From: Sphingobacterium thalpophilum
GTDB taxonomy: Bacteria; Bacteroidota; Bacteroidia; Sphingobacteriales; Sphingobacteriaceae
Assembly: GCA_945868825.1 (NCBI GenBank)
Contig: CAMBMM010000001.1
Span: forward strand, 496,001-560,000
Reading direction: 5' to 3'
Length of the DNA: 64,000 bases
The position numbers and the translations under genes are program-made. The notes below the pieces were generated by a model that saw nothing but the letters and a program-made list of their open reading frames with translations, was not told the origin of the DNA and ran no database searches. Positions 27,750 to 36,071 of this stretch are shown in pieces. Each line of letters begins with the position of its first letter. The first letter of the stretch is position 1.

Positions 27750-28433
27750 ATGAGCATTGTAGCTAATCTTACCAAACTAAAAGCCGAATTAGACCCCATT
27801 GATGTGTGTCTTATTGCGGTTTCTAAAACCAAGCCCATCGAAGCTTTAAAAGAGGCATATGACTTTGGACAGCGTATTTTTGGCGAAAATCAGGTGCAAG
27901 AATTGGTACAAAAAGCAGAGGCTTTACCTAAAGATATTGATTGGCATTTGGTGGGGCATTTACAAAGCAATAAGGTAAAATACATTGCACCCTTTATCTC
28001 CCTCATCCATTCGGTAGATAGCTTGAAATTGCTAGTAGAAATAGATAAACAAGCCCAGAAAAATAATCGGGTTATTGATTGCTTATTGCAAATTTATATT
28101 GCAGATGAGGATACTAAATACGGATTAGATTTTGCCGAAGCGATTGATCTTTTACGTTCGGAAACATACCTTTCGCTCAAAAATATACGCATTGCGGGTT
28201 TAATGGGCATTGCCACGTATACTGATAATCAGAAAAAAATAGCTGAAGAATTTTATGAACTTCGTACCTTGTTTAAAGGGTTAAAAGACTCCTTTTTTAA
28301 AGAAAGTGCTTATTTCAAGGAATTATCCATGGGCATGTCGGCCGATTATACCTTAGCTATTGAACAAGGTAGCACCATGATTCGTTTAGGAAGCACTATT
28401 TTTGGTGAAAGAATATATAAAGAAACTGAATGA
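27750..28433 (+). CDS. YggS family PLP-binding protein
   Basis: A 227-residue PLP homeostasis protein with the alanine-racemase barrel. The PLP lysine is in AVSKTKPIEA near residue 26; FGENQVQEL, WHLVGHLQSNKVK and the C-terminal MGMSADYTLAIEQGSTMIRLGSTIFGER phosphate-binding segment are family signatures. It has no catalytic domain beyond the barrel, as in YggS/PLPBP. It opens a five-gene run (yggS, GNAT, DUF3298 protein, aspartate kinase, methyltransferase) with overlaps of four and eleven bases at the first two junctions and none at the next two. Confidence 0.93.
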   Translation: MSIVANLTKLKAELDPIDVCLIAVSKTKPIEALKEAYDFGQRIFGENQVQELVQKAEALPKDIDWHLVGHLQSNKVKYIAPFISLIHSVDSLKLLVEIDKQAQKNNRVIDCLLQIYIADEDTKYGLDFAEAIDLLRSETYLSLKNIRIAGLMGIATYTDNQKKIAEEFYELRTLFKGLKDSFFKESAYFKELSMGMSADYTLAIEQGSTMIRLGSTIFGERIYKETE

Positions 28434-28906
28434 ATACTGCGATTAGAGAAGCAACATTAGCCGATTGTAGCCGTATATTGGAATTAATTAACGAATTGGC
28501 TGTATACGAACGTGCACCCGAAGAGGTTACCGTTACACTTGCAGAATTTGAAGATGCTGGATTTGGACAAAAACCAGTTTGGAAAGCATTTGTTGCCGAA
28601 TTAGATGCTGTTATTGTTGGTTTTGCACTGTATTATGTACGTTACTCTACCTGGAAAGGATGTAGATTATACTTAGAAGATTTTATAGTAACAGATAGCC
28701 ATCGGGGAAAAGGAATTGGTAAACAATTATTTGACACCATTGTACTAGAAGCTCACGAAAAAGGTTTTAATGGCATGACTTGGCAAGTACTCGATTGGAA
28801 CGAGCCTGCGCTTAATTTTTACAAAAAATACGAAGCTGATGTAGAATCCGGTTGGTTAAATGGTTCTTTAAGTAAACAACAATTAGCTAGCTATTATGAA
28901 AAATAA
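28430..28906 (+). CDS. GNAT family N-acetyltransferase
   Basis: A 158-residue acetyltransferase covering one GNAT fold. The acetyl-CoA loop is DSHRGKGIGKQLFD near residue 88-101, and the C-terminal WNEPALNFYKKYEAD is the usual tyrosine-containing strand. The shape and sequence (YERAPEEVTVT near residue 22, YLEDFIVTDSHRGKGIG) resemble the spermidine/diamine acetyltransferase-like subgroup, so a polyamine substrate is possible but not shown. The ATG overlaps the yggS stop by four bases. Confidence 0.88.
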   Translation: MNTAIREATLADCSRILELINELAVYERAPEEVTVTLAEFEDAGFGQKPVWKAFVAELDAVIVGFALYYVRYSTWKGCRLYLEDFIVTDSHRGKGIGKQLFDTIVLEAHEKGFNGMTWQVLDWNEPALNFYKKYEADVESGWLNGSLSKQQLASYYEK

Positions 28907-29675
28907 AGTTTTTTACATGCTTCTCCTTTTTGGTGGTATAAGCTTTGGTGCAAACGCCTGTGCAGTAGACTCCCTCAGTTATCAATATAAAACCTTAAAA
29001 AAAGAGAGTAAAGCCCTTATTACAGCAGATAAAGACACCATAGTAAGTACCATTGAATTAAAATATCCGGCATTTAAGAACCCCGTTTGGAATGAACAGG
29101 TGAAACAACTCGTTTTTAATAGCGAAACAGAAAAATCGAATTACGCTACGTATGATGAATACCTAAACGCTTTTATCAATGCATCGCTTGAAGCCAATGC
29201 CGAGGAAGAAGAGTATCCTCGTTCCTGGTCACAGGATATTAATGTACATATTGAACATCAATTTGCGGGAACACAAACCTTAAGTTTAAGTTTAAGTATG
29301 TATAATTATACCGGAGGTGCACACCCCAATAGCAGCCTTATTTATGTTAATTATGATATTTTTAGCAGGAAAATAATCAAATTAAGCGATCTAATAAATC
29401 CTAACATGATGGCTAGGTTGACTTACATAGCCAGTACTATCTTCAGAAAACAAGAGGGCTTATCTCCTACCGAACCGTTGGAAAATTACTTTTTCGAAAA
29501 TCAAAAATTCAGTTTAAATTCGAACTTTTTGATTACTAAAAAAGGTTTATTATTTTTCTACAATCCCTACGAAATTCGTTCTTATGCCGAAGGCCCAATG
29601 GAACTTATGGTGCCATATAGTGCCATTAGTACCCTGTTAAAAATTAATCCCTACATTCCACAAAATCAGAAATAA
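28896..29675 (+). CDS. Exported DUF3298/DUF4163 (RsiV-like) protein
   Basis: A 259-residue protein with an N-terminal signal (MLLLFGGISFGANAC; the Cys at about 22 may be a lipoprotein site). The N-terminal half corresponds to DUF4163, and the C-terminal half carries the DUF3298 marks YTGGAHPN near residue 145 and FYNPYEIRSYAEGPMELMVPYSAI near 225. Related domains in Bacillus RsiV bind lysozyme, but here there is no sigma-factor gene or transmembrane anchor, so that role is not implied. It overlaps the GNAT gene by 11 bases. Confidence 0.83.
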   Translation: MKNKVFYMLLLFGGISFGANACAVDSLSYQYKTLKKESKALITADKDTIVSTIELKYPAFKNPVWNEQVKQLVFNSETEKSNYATYDEYLNAFINASLEANAEEEEYPRSWSQDINVHIEHQFAGTQTLSLSLSMYNYTGGAHPNSSLIYVNYDIFSRKIIKLSDLINPNMMARLTYIASTIFRKQEGLSPTEPLENYFFENQKFSLNSNFLITKKGLLFFYNPYEIRSYAEGPMELMVPYSAISTLLKINPYIPQNQK

Positions 29676-30938
29676 ATGACTCAGGTTTTTAAGTTTGGTG
29701 GTGCATCGGTAAAAGATGCACAAGGGGTTCGGAATTTAGGAGATATATTAAAAAAATATTCATCTAAAAACTTGCTTGTGGTAGTTTCGGCAATGGGTAA
29801 AACCACCAATGCATTAGAGGAATTAAATGAAGCCTATATTGCTGGGGAAAGCCACATAACGGCACTTTTCGAAGCCATTAAAGCCTATCATTGGACTATT
29901 GTGACAGATTTGTTCACCGATACCAAACATCCTATTTACGATGATTTGGCGAATACTTTTGTAGAAATAGATTGGATTTTAGAAGAACACCCACATCCAG
30001 ATGCTGATTTTAATTACGATCAATTGGTATCTATAGGTGAGGTTTTATCTACCAAAATTGTTGCTCATTTTGTACAATCATCGGGTATTCCATGCAAATG
30101 GGTAGATGCCCGTAATTATATTCAAACTGATAATACCTACCGTGAAGGCCAAGTTGACTGGGAGAAAACTACACAGTTAATTCGCCAAAGTTTGCCACCA
30201 ATTTTAGAGAATGAAATAGCCATCACTCAAGGTTTTATTGGTACTACTTCCGAAAATTTCACCACAACCCTTGGTCGCGAAGGTTCTGATTATAGTGCTG
30301 CCATTTTTGCCTATGGCTTAAAGGCTGAAAGTTTAACCATTTGGAAAGATGTACTAGGTGTATTAAACGCCGATCCAAAACTATTTAGCGATACCCAAAA
30401 ATACGAGCAGCTAAGTTACGCCGAAGCTTTAGAAATGACCTATTACGGTGCAACAGTAATACATCCAAAAACCATAAAACCGCTACAAAATGCGGGCATT
30501 TCACTGCTAGTAAAACCATTTAATGCCCCAAACGAATCTGGAACACTTATTTCAGATAAAGCGGATAACCAAAACTTGATTCCTGCCATTATTGTAAAGA
30601 AAAACCAAGTATTAATTTCTATAAGTACAACAGATTTTTCCTTCATCACCGAAAATCACTTAAGTGAGTTGTTTGCAACCTTTGCCGATTTGCACATCAA
30701 ATTAAATACAATGCAAATATCGGCTTTAAGCTTTTCTGTATGCATAGATTACGATGCTAAACGTTTCCAAAAATTACAAGAACTACTGGCCAAAAGCTTT
30801 AAATTTAAGTACAACGAAGCATTGGAATTAATTACCATTAGGCATTTTACTACAGAAAAAATTGACGAATTAAGTGCCGGCCGAAAGATATATATGGAAC
30901 AATTAAGCAGAAACACGGCTCAATTAGTTGTAAAATAA
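29676..30938 (+). CDS. Aspartate kinase
   Basis: A 420-residue monofunctional kinase that phosphorylates aspartate to begin lysine, threonine and methionine synthesis. The N-terminus VFKFGGASVKDAQGV is the ATP/aspartate signature. TTLGREGSDYSAAIFAYGL near residue 207 and the WKDVLGVLNADPK stretch near 225 bind nucleotide and substrate. The C-terminal third holds one recognisable ACT-like regulatory region (VLISISTTDFSF) and a weaker second. It directly follows the DUF3298 gene and directly precedes the methyltransferase. Confidence 0.93.
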   Translation: MTQVFKFGGASVKDAQGVRNLGDILKKYSSKNLLVVVSAMGKTTNALEELNEAYIAGESHITALFEAIKAYHWTIVTDLFTDTKHPIYDDLANTFVEIDWILEEHPHPDADFNYDQLVSIGEVLSTKIVAHFVQSSGIPCKWVDARNYIQTDNTYREGQVDWEKTTQLIRQSLPPILENEIAITQGFIGTTSENFTTTLGREGSDYSAAIFAYGLKAESLTIWKDVLGVLNADPKLFSDTQKYEQLSYAEALEMTYYGATVIHPKTIKPLQNAGISLLVKPFNAPNESGTLISDKADNQNLIPAIIVKKNQVLISISTTDFSFITENHLSELFATFADLHIKLNTMQISALSFSVCIDYDAKRFQKLQELLAKSFKFKYNEALELITIRHFTTEKIDELSAGRKIYMEQLSRNTAQLVVK

Positions 30939-32135
30939 ATGAATGCGCTAGTTTTTAATCCAAAGGTACAGGCATTCATTCAAGAAAACCTGCATACCGA
31001 TATGACTAAGCTCATTCTAAAAAAGTCAATTTTTGATGGAATAAGCAATACAGAACTAGCCGAATACATTCAAGGAAAGATAGCTAGCGAAAAAAAACTA
31101 CCCACTTGGTTTAGCACACCAGGTATCTATTTTCCAAAAAAACTAGCCATAGAGCAAAGCTCCTCTGAAAAAACAGCGGCTTATAAAAGCATGCTGATTC
31201 ATGGAGATAGCCTGCTAGATTTAACAGGTGGTCTTGGTATAGATACTTACTATTTTTCTAAAACAACCAAGCAGGTAACCCATATAGAACGCCAAGTAGA
31301 ACTATCGGCTATAGCAAAACACAATGCAGACGTATTTAGGGTAAAAAATTGCGAATTTATAGTGGCCGAAAGCCTCGATTTTTTAAATAAAACCGAACGT
31401 AGCTGGGAAATCATTTATATTGACCCCTCTCGTAGGGTGGCCAGTCAAAAAGTAGTAAAATTAGCCGATTGCGAACCCAATGTTCTTGAGTTATATGCGC
31501 AAATGGCTTCAAAATGTAACTTGATCTGCATAAAAGCAGCGCCTTTATTAGATATTAAACTAGCACTCAGCGAACTAAAAAATGTGCAATCAGTTCAGGT
31601 AATAAGTGTTGGAAACGAAATGAAGGAATTACTTTTTTTACTAAACACCCAAACTGAAACAAAAAATCCCGAAATACGATGTGTACAACTCAACGATTCG
31701 GAAAGCCATAGCTATAGTTTTACCTATGAAGAAGAGCAACAAGCAGCTCCAGCCCCTTGCGCTGCTCCTAAAACCTATTTATACGAACCCAACGCAGCTT
31801 GGTTAAAAGCTGGTTGCTTTAAATTACTGGCTTCTAGGTACGGACTCGAAAAATTACATCAACATACCCATTTATATACCTCCGATACCCTTATAAATGA
31901 TTTTCCGGGTAAAGTTTTTACAATTATAGCCAATTGGACCTATACTGAATTTGGCAAAACGATACCAGTGAAACAGGCCAATTGTATCAGTAGAAATTTC
32001 CCTATGCAAGTTGCAGAGTTGCAAAAAAAATATAAATTAACAGATGGTGGTAGCTCATCGCTATTTTTTATTACCGACCATGTAGGACAACTACGGGTAC
32101 TACAAGCCACTAGATATGAAAAAAGCCCCCAATAG
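30939..32135 (+). CDS. PG_1098-like SAM-dependent methyltransferase with THUMP-like domain
   Basis: A 398-residue protein with a central class I methyltransferase fold: SLLDLTGGLGIDTYYFSK near residue 92 binds SAM, and IIYIDPSRR near 160 is the DPPY-like catalytic strand. The N-terminal helical part and the C-terminal ferredoxin/THUMP-like domain (YLYEPNAAWLKAGCFKLLA onwards) match the PG_1098 family of Bacteroidota, probably RNA-modifying. The target is unknown. The stop codon sits in the loop of the terminator at 32122-32154, so the coding sequence runs into the hairpin. Confidence 0.85.
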   Translation: MNALVFNPKVQAFIQENLHTDMTKLILKKSIFDGISNTELAEYIQGKIASEKKLPTWFSTPGIYFPKKLAIEQSSSEKTAAYKSMLIHGDSLLDLTGGLGIDTYYFSKTTKQVTHIERQVELSAIAKHNADVFRVKNCEFIVAESLDFLNKTERSWEIIYIDPSRRVASQKVVKLADCEPNVLELYAQMASKCNLICIKAAPLLDIKLALSELKNVQSVQVISVGNEMKELLFLLNTQTETKNPEIRCVQLNDSESHSYSFTYEEEQQAAPAPCAAPKTYLYEPNAAWLKAGCFKLLASRYGLEKLHQHTHLYTSDTLINDFPGKVFTIIANWTYTEFGKTIPVKQANCISRNFPMQVAELQKKYKLTDGGSSSLFFITDHVGQLRVLQATRYEKSPQ

Positions 32136-32154
32136 TTGGAGGCTTTAAATTTTT
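32122..32154. terminator. Bidirectional terminator overlapping a stop codon
   Basis: AAAGCCCCCAA (32122-32132) pairs with TTGGAGGCTTT (32136-32146), with one mismatch and the TAG stop as a 3-base loop. T runs follow on both strands (32150-32154, and the complement of 32119-32124), so it serves both the five-gene operon and the convergent cold-shock gene. Confidence 0.72.
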
Positions 32155-32168
32155 CGTTTGGTATGGTG

Positions 32169-32366
32169 TTAAACTTTCTTCACTTGCACAGCCTGTAATC
32201 CCTTACGACCGTCTTCTACCTCATACTCTACCTCATCGTTGTCTTTTAGGGTACCATTACCACCCTCTACATCTTTAAAATGCACAAAGATTTCAGTTCC
32301 ATCTTCTTGAACAATGAATCCATAACCTTTTTGGGTGTTAAACCATTTTACTTTACCAGTTTTCAT
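32169..32366 (-). CDS. Cold-shock domain protein
   Basis: A 65-residue single-domain RNA chaperone of the CspA family. RNP1 is KGYGFIV at about 13-19 and RNP2 is IFVHFKD at about 26-32; the aromatic surface (Trp9, Phe16, Phe27, Phe30) is intact. It lies alone, with 162 bases of AT-rich DNA upstream containing a long imperfect hairpin, as is typical of leaders of cold-shock mRNAs. Confidence 0.96.
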   Translation of the reverse strand: MKTGKVKWFNTQKGYGFIVQEDGTEIFVHFKDVEGGNGTLKDNDEVEYEVEDGRKGLQAVQVKKV

Positions 32367-32382
32367 AATGTTAGGTATTAAA

Positions 32383-32433
32383 GGAACTCGTTAAAAATTA
32401 GCCATTAAAGACTATAACTCTTAATAAAGTTCC
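32383..32433 (-). promoter_or_regulatory. Imperfect hairpin in the cold-shock gene leader
   Basis: GGAACT (32383-32388) and AGTTCC (32428-32433) pair outside, TTAA (32391-32394) and TTAA (32421-32424) pair inside. It lies 17-67 bases upstream of the csp start on the minus strand. A thermosensing or stability role is speculation. Confidence 0.3.
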
Positions 32434-32528
32434 GGTATAAAAATTATTAATTAGTTGAAGATAGTTAAAAGCAAATGGGAAATAAAAAAATATTTTATTT
32501 AATTAATTTTCTTGCATAGAGTTTTTAC

Positions 32529-32831
32529 TCAATCAACATACTCAAAATCAATAGCATACTCTACAAAAAGTTGTTTAGCAGGTTCTAAAAACTTGTACTC
32601 TAACTCATCAACAATAAATACTTTGGAAACTTGCAACTTTATACAAAGCGCTAAAAATTGATGTATATAGCTTGGTGATTGTGGGGATGGTAGGTTCTCG
32701 AATAAGTCATTAGATCCAGGATAGGTTGGTAAATCGTGATAATCGCCCATAATAACATTATCCATTAATAAAGTCCGTTTAAGTGCATGAGCCTGAGGCA
32801 AACGGGCACCTGTAATTAATACCACGTTCAT
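32529..32831 (-). CDS. Small protein resembling an isolated pre-ATP-grasp Rossmann domain
   Basis: A 100-residue protein that I cannot assign to a named family. It begins with a beta strand and nucleotide-like turn, MNVVLITGARLPQAHALKR, which resembles the N-terminal pre-ATP-grasp domain of carbamoyl-phosphate-synthase-like enzymes (LVTGA-x3-A-L). SKVFIVDELEYKFLEP and an acidic C-terminus follow. No ATP-grasp domain follows; the frame ends in a normal stop. It starts one base after the ABC ATPase stop, so the two are co-transcribed. Confidence 0.68.
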   Translation of the reverse strand: MNVVLITGARLPQAHALKRTLLMDNVIMGDYHDLPTYPGSNDLFENLPSPQSPSYIHQFLALCIKLQVSKVFIVDELEYKFLEPAKQLFVEYAIDFEYVD

Positions 32832-33485
32832 TTATTTACTTATTAAGCCATCTTTCATCACCAAGGTACGATCGGCCATACTTGATAATTCGGTATTATG
32901 CGTTACAATAATGGATGTTTGATTGAGTTCCTTTTTTAAGGTTAGAAATAACTGATGCAAATCAGCGGCATTGGCCGAATCTAAATTACCAGAGGGTTCA
33001 TCGGCCAAGAGTAATTTTGGTGCATTCATAAGGGCTCTAGCTACGGCAACTCGTTGTTGCTCTCCACCAGATAGTGCCGATGGCTTATGATCTAAACGAT
33101 TGCTTAAATTCAAGATGGCTAATAATTCTTTTGCACGTTTCTCCACTTCATTTTTTGCCTTATTGGCTATAAAACCAGGAATGCATACATTTTCGAGAGC
33201 AGTAAATTCGGGTAATAAATGATGAAACTGAAATACAAAGCCAATAGAACGATTTCTAAAAGCGCTTAGTTGCGACGATCTAAATTGGTGTAGTGCTTCA
33301 CCATCTAAAAAAATTTCTCCCGAATCGGGTCTATCTAAAGTTCCCAAAATATGCAGTAAGGTACTTTTACCGGCACCAGAAGCACCCACAATGGCTACTA
33401 ACTCTCCGAATTGTATTTGCAAATCAACCCCTTTTAAAATGGGTAAATCGCCATAATTTTTTATAATACCGCTAGCACTAAGCAT
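32832..33485 (-). CDS. ABC transporter ATP-binding protein, LolD-like
   Basis: A 217-residue ATPase with Walker A VGASGAGKST near residue 35, Q-loop FQFHHLLPEFTALENV, signature [15 protein letters not shown] near 140 and Walker B KLLLADEPSGNLD. The DEPSGNLD form and the length are those of LolD/MacB-type ATPases, which drive lipoprotein release or efflux with a separately encoded FtsX-like permease. No permease gene is adjacent. It is the first gene of a pair with the 100-residue protein. Confidence 0.9.
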   Translation of the reverse strand: MLSASGIIKNYGDLPILKGVDLQIQFGELVAIVGASGAGKSTLLHILGTLDRPDSGEIFLDGEALHQFRSSQLSAFRNRSIGFVFQFHHLLPEFTALENVCIPGFIANKAKNEVEKRAKELLAILNLSNRLDHKPSALSGGEQQRVAVARALMNAPKLLLADEPSGNLDSANAADLHQLFLTLKKELNQTSIIVTHNTELSSMADRTLVMKDGLISK

Positions 33486-33579
33486 ACCTGCAAGATACAG
33501 ATTTTTTGGTTCAACAAAGTCGGTTTAAAGGTTTCAAAAATGAATACAAAATGGTAGTTTTACGACAAATTAGAACCAC

Positions 33580-34773
33580 ATGAATATACACGAATATCAA
33601 GGTAAAGAAATTCTTAAATCTTTTGGCGTACGGGTACAAGAAGGCCTAGTTGCCGAAACTCCTGCACAAGCTATAGAGGCTGCAAAAAAACTTAAAGCCG
33701 ACTACAATTCGGATTGGGTAGTTATTAAAGCTCAAATTCATGCTGGTGGCCGTGGTAAAGGTGGCGGTGTTAAACTTGCCAAAAATCTGGATGAGGTAAA
33801 AGAAAAAGCCGAAACCATTATCGGTATGCAACTGGTTACGCCACAAACAGGCCCCGAAGGCAAATTGGTTAGCAAGGTATTGGTGGCTCAGGATGTATAT
33901 TACCCTGGCGAATCTGAAACCAAAGAATTTTATATCTCTGTATTATTAGATAGAGCAAAAGGCCGCAATATTATTATGTATTCTACCGAGGGTGGTATGG
34001 ATATTGAAGAAGTTGCTGAGCACACACCACATTTGATTTTTAAAGAAGAAATTGATCCTAAAGTAGGTTTGCAGGCTTTTCAAACTCGTAAAATTGCTTT
34101 TAACTTAGGTTTAAGTGGCGAAGCATTTAAAGACATGTGTAAATTCATTGCCGCTTTATACAAGGCCTATGATGCTACCGATTCAGCTATGTTTGAAATT
34201 AACCCGGTATTAAAAACCTCCGATAATAAAATTTTAGCGGTAGACGCCAAAGTAAATTTGGATGATAACGCTTTATATCGCCATGCGGATTATGCCGCTA
34301 TGCGTGATGAATCTGAAGAAGATCCAACCGAGGTTGAAGCCGGAAAATCGAACTTAAACTATGTAAAATTAGATGGTAACGTAGGCTGTATGGTAAATGG
34401 TGCCGGATTAGCCATGGCTACTATGGATATAATTAAATTGGCCGGTGGCGAACCAGCTAATTTCCTAGATGTAGGTGGCTCTGCCAATGCCGAAACGGTA
34501 AAAGCAGGCTTCAACATCATCTTAAGCGATCCGAATGTGAAAGCCATCTTAATTAATATTTTCGGTGGTATTGTACGTTGCGACCGTGTGGCGCAAGGGG
34601 TAATTGATGCCTACAAAGAAATTGGCAATATTCCGGTGCCTATTATTGTACGTTTACAGGGTACAAACGCAGTTGAAGCTAAAAAACTAATTGATGATTC
34701 TGGTTTAGAAGTATTCTCGGCCATTCAATTAAAAGAAGCAGCCGATTTGGTAACGAAAGTACTTAAAGGCTAA
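33580..34773 (+). CDS. sucC: Succinyl-CoA synthetase beta subunit
   Basis: A 397-residue TCA-cycle subunit that, with SucD, interconverts succinyl-CoA and succinate with ATP/GTP formation. The N-terminal ATP-grasp domain starts [34 protein letters not shown] near residue 48 is the nucleotide loop. The C-terminal flavodoxin-like domain carries [28 protein letters not shown] near 270. The sucD gene is not next to it. A near-perfect terminator follows. Confidence 0.96.
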   Translation: MNIHEYQGKEILKSFGVRVQEGLVAETPAQAIEAAKKLKADYNSDWVVIKAQIHAGGRGKGGGVKLAKNLDEVKEKAETIIGMQLVTPQTGPEGKLVSKVLVAQDVYYPGESETKEFYISVLLDRAKGRNIIMYSTEGGMDIEEVAEHTPHLIFKEEIDPKVGLQAFQTRKIAFNLGLSGEAFKDMCKFIAALYKAYDATDSAMFEINPVLKTSDNKILAVDAKVNLDDNALYRHADYAAMRDESEEDPTEVEAGKSNLNYVKLDGNVGCMVNGAGLAMATMDIIKLAGGEPANFLDVGGSANAETVKAGFNIILSDPNVKAILINIFGGIVRCDRVAQGVIDAYKEIGNIPVPIIVRLQGTNAVEAKKLIDDSGLEVFSAIQLKEAADLVTKVLKG

Positions 34774-34787
34774 ACGAATATTTGTTT

Positions 34788-34826
34788 ACAAAAAAAGCCC
34801 CTCGAATTTCGAGGGGCTTTTTTTGT
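34788..34826. terminator. Bidirectional terminator between sucC and rplT
   Basis: A perfect 19-base inverted repeat (34788-34806 against 34808-34826) with core GCCCCTCGAA/TTCGAGGGGC and seven A/T on each flank. It serves sucC on the plus strand and the thrS-infC-rpmI-rplT operon on the minus strand. Confidence 0.93.
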
Positions 34827-34840
34827 AGTATGTATACAGC

Positions 34841-35185
34841 TTATTTTACTGCATCAATTACTGCTTTAAAGGCATCTGGATTGTTCATTGCTAAATCAGC
34901 TAATACTTTACGGTTTAAACCGATTTCTTTAGTGGCTAACTTACCAATTAATTGTGAGTAGGAAATTCCATACTGACGAGCTCCAGCGTTGATACGCTGA
35001 ATCCATAAAGCTCTAAATTCTCTCTTTTTAGTTTTACGGTCACGGTATGCATATTGCAAACCTTTTTCAACCGTGTTTTTAGCAACGGTATAAACCTTGC
35101 TTCTCGATCCCCAATAGCCTCTAGCTAATTTTAAGATCTTTTTTCTTCTGCGTCTAGACGCAACTGCGTTAACCGAACGTGGCAT
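34841..35185 (-). CDS. rplT: 50S ribosomal protein L20
   Basis: A 114-residue basic protein that binds 23S rRNA early in 50S assembly. The N-terminal extension [19 protein letters not shown] and the globular [17 protein letters not shown] part are typical. It is the last gene of the thrS operon, 75 bases after rpmI. That spacer could hold an autoregulatory site for L20, as in other bacteria, but only short stems are visible. Confidence 0.98.
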   Translation of the reverse strand: MPRSVNAVASRRRRKKILKLARGYWGSRSKVYTVAKNTVEKGLQYAYRDRKTKKREFRALWIQRINAGARQYGISYSQLIGKLATKEIGLNRKVLADLAMNNPDAFKAVIDAVK

Positions 35186-35260
35186 GTTGTTTAGATTTTT
35201 GGTAAGCGGTGTTCCGTTTAGGAAACTTGTAAACCGAGTACCTGGTTAAAAATTAATTAA

Positions 35261-35461
35261 TTATTTACCGATACAAAGCATACGTTTTACGTTGCCCATA
35301 TCAGCATCAGACACCAAACTGGTCTGACCTAAAGCACGCTTACGTTTAGTACTCATCTTGGTTAAGATGTGACTTTTGTAAGCATTCTTTCTGGCGATTT
35401 TACCGGTTCCAGTAAGCTTAAAACGCTTTTTTGCACTAGAACACGTTTTCATTTTTGGCAT
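35261..35461 (-). CDS. rpmI: 50S ribosomal protein L35
   Basis: A 66-residue ribosomal protein starting [20 protein letters not shown], with [16 protein letters not shown] in the middle. It lies between infC (33 bases away) and rplT in the conserved translation operon. Confidence 0.98.
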   Translation of the reverse strand: MPKMKTCSSAKKRFKLTGTGKIARKNAYKSHILTKMSTKRKRALGQTSLVSDADMGNVKRMLCIGK

Positions 35462-35494
35462 AACCTATTTATTTATTGTGTGTACTATTTGTAT

Positions 35495-36064
35495 TTATTT
35501 TTTTCCACCCTTAGGAGAAACAGTTAAAAACATCCGTTTACCTTCTAATTTGGGCAACTGCTCTACTTTTCCTACATCTTCTAATGCCTGAGCAAACTTA
35601 AGGAGTAAAATCTCTCCTTTTTCTTTGTAAACAATGGCTCTTCCTTTAAAATGAACGTAAGCTCTTACTTTTTCACCACTTTCTAAAAAGTTAATGGCAT
35701 GTTTCAACTTAAATTGGAAATCATGGTCGCTGGTATTAGGCCCGAAACGGATCTCTTTAATCACCGTTTGCTTGGCATTCGCCTTAATTTCCTTCATTTT
35801 TTTCTTCTGTTCGTAAAGAAACTTGTTGTAATCAACAACTTTACAAACCGGAGGAACTGCATTTGGAGAAATCTCCACTAAATCTAATTCTAACTCTTCA
35901 GCAATGGCCAAAGCATCTTTAAGAGCATAAACTCCTACTTCTACATTATCACCCACCAATCGTACCTCGACGGCTCTGATAAGTTCGTTAATGTAGTGTT
36001 CCGCTTCTTTCTTCTTAAACGGTGGACGTGGTCCTCTGTTAAATCCTGGTCTTCCTAAAGCCAA
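35495..36064 (-). CDS. infC: Translation initiation factor IF-3, TTG start
   Basis: A 189-residue factor that keeps 30S free of 50S and checks the start codon. The N-domain contains [20 protein letters not shown], the linker is lysine-rich ([15 protein letters not shown]) and the C-domain contains [19 protein letters not shown]. The start is TTG at 36064-36062: the codon directly upstream in frame is TAA, so no ATG upstream is possible. A non-AUG start is classical for infC (AUU in E. coli), where IF-3 represses its own translation. It begins seven bases after thrS. Confidence 0.96.
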   Translation of the reverse strand: MALGRPGFNRGPRPPFKKKEAEHYINELIRAVEVRLVGDNVEVGVYALKDALAIAEELELDLVEISPNAVPPVCKVVDYNKFLYEQKKKMKEIKANAKQTVIKEIRFGPNTSDHDFQFKLKHAINFLESGEKVRAYVHFKGRAIVYKEKGEILLLKFAQALEDVGKVEQLPKLEGKRMFLTVSPKGGKK

Positions 36065-36071
36065 TTATGTA

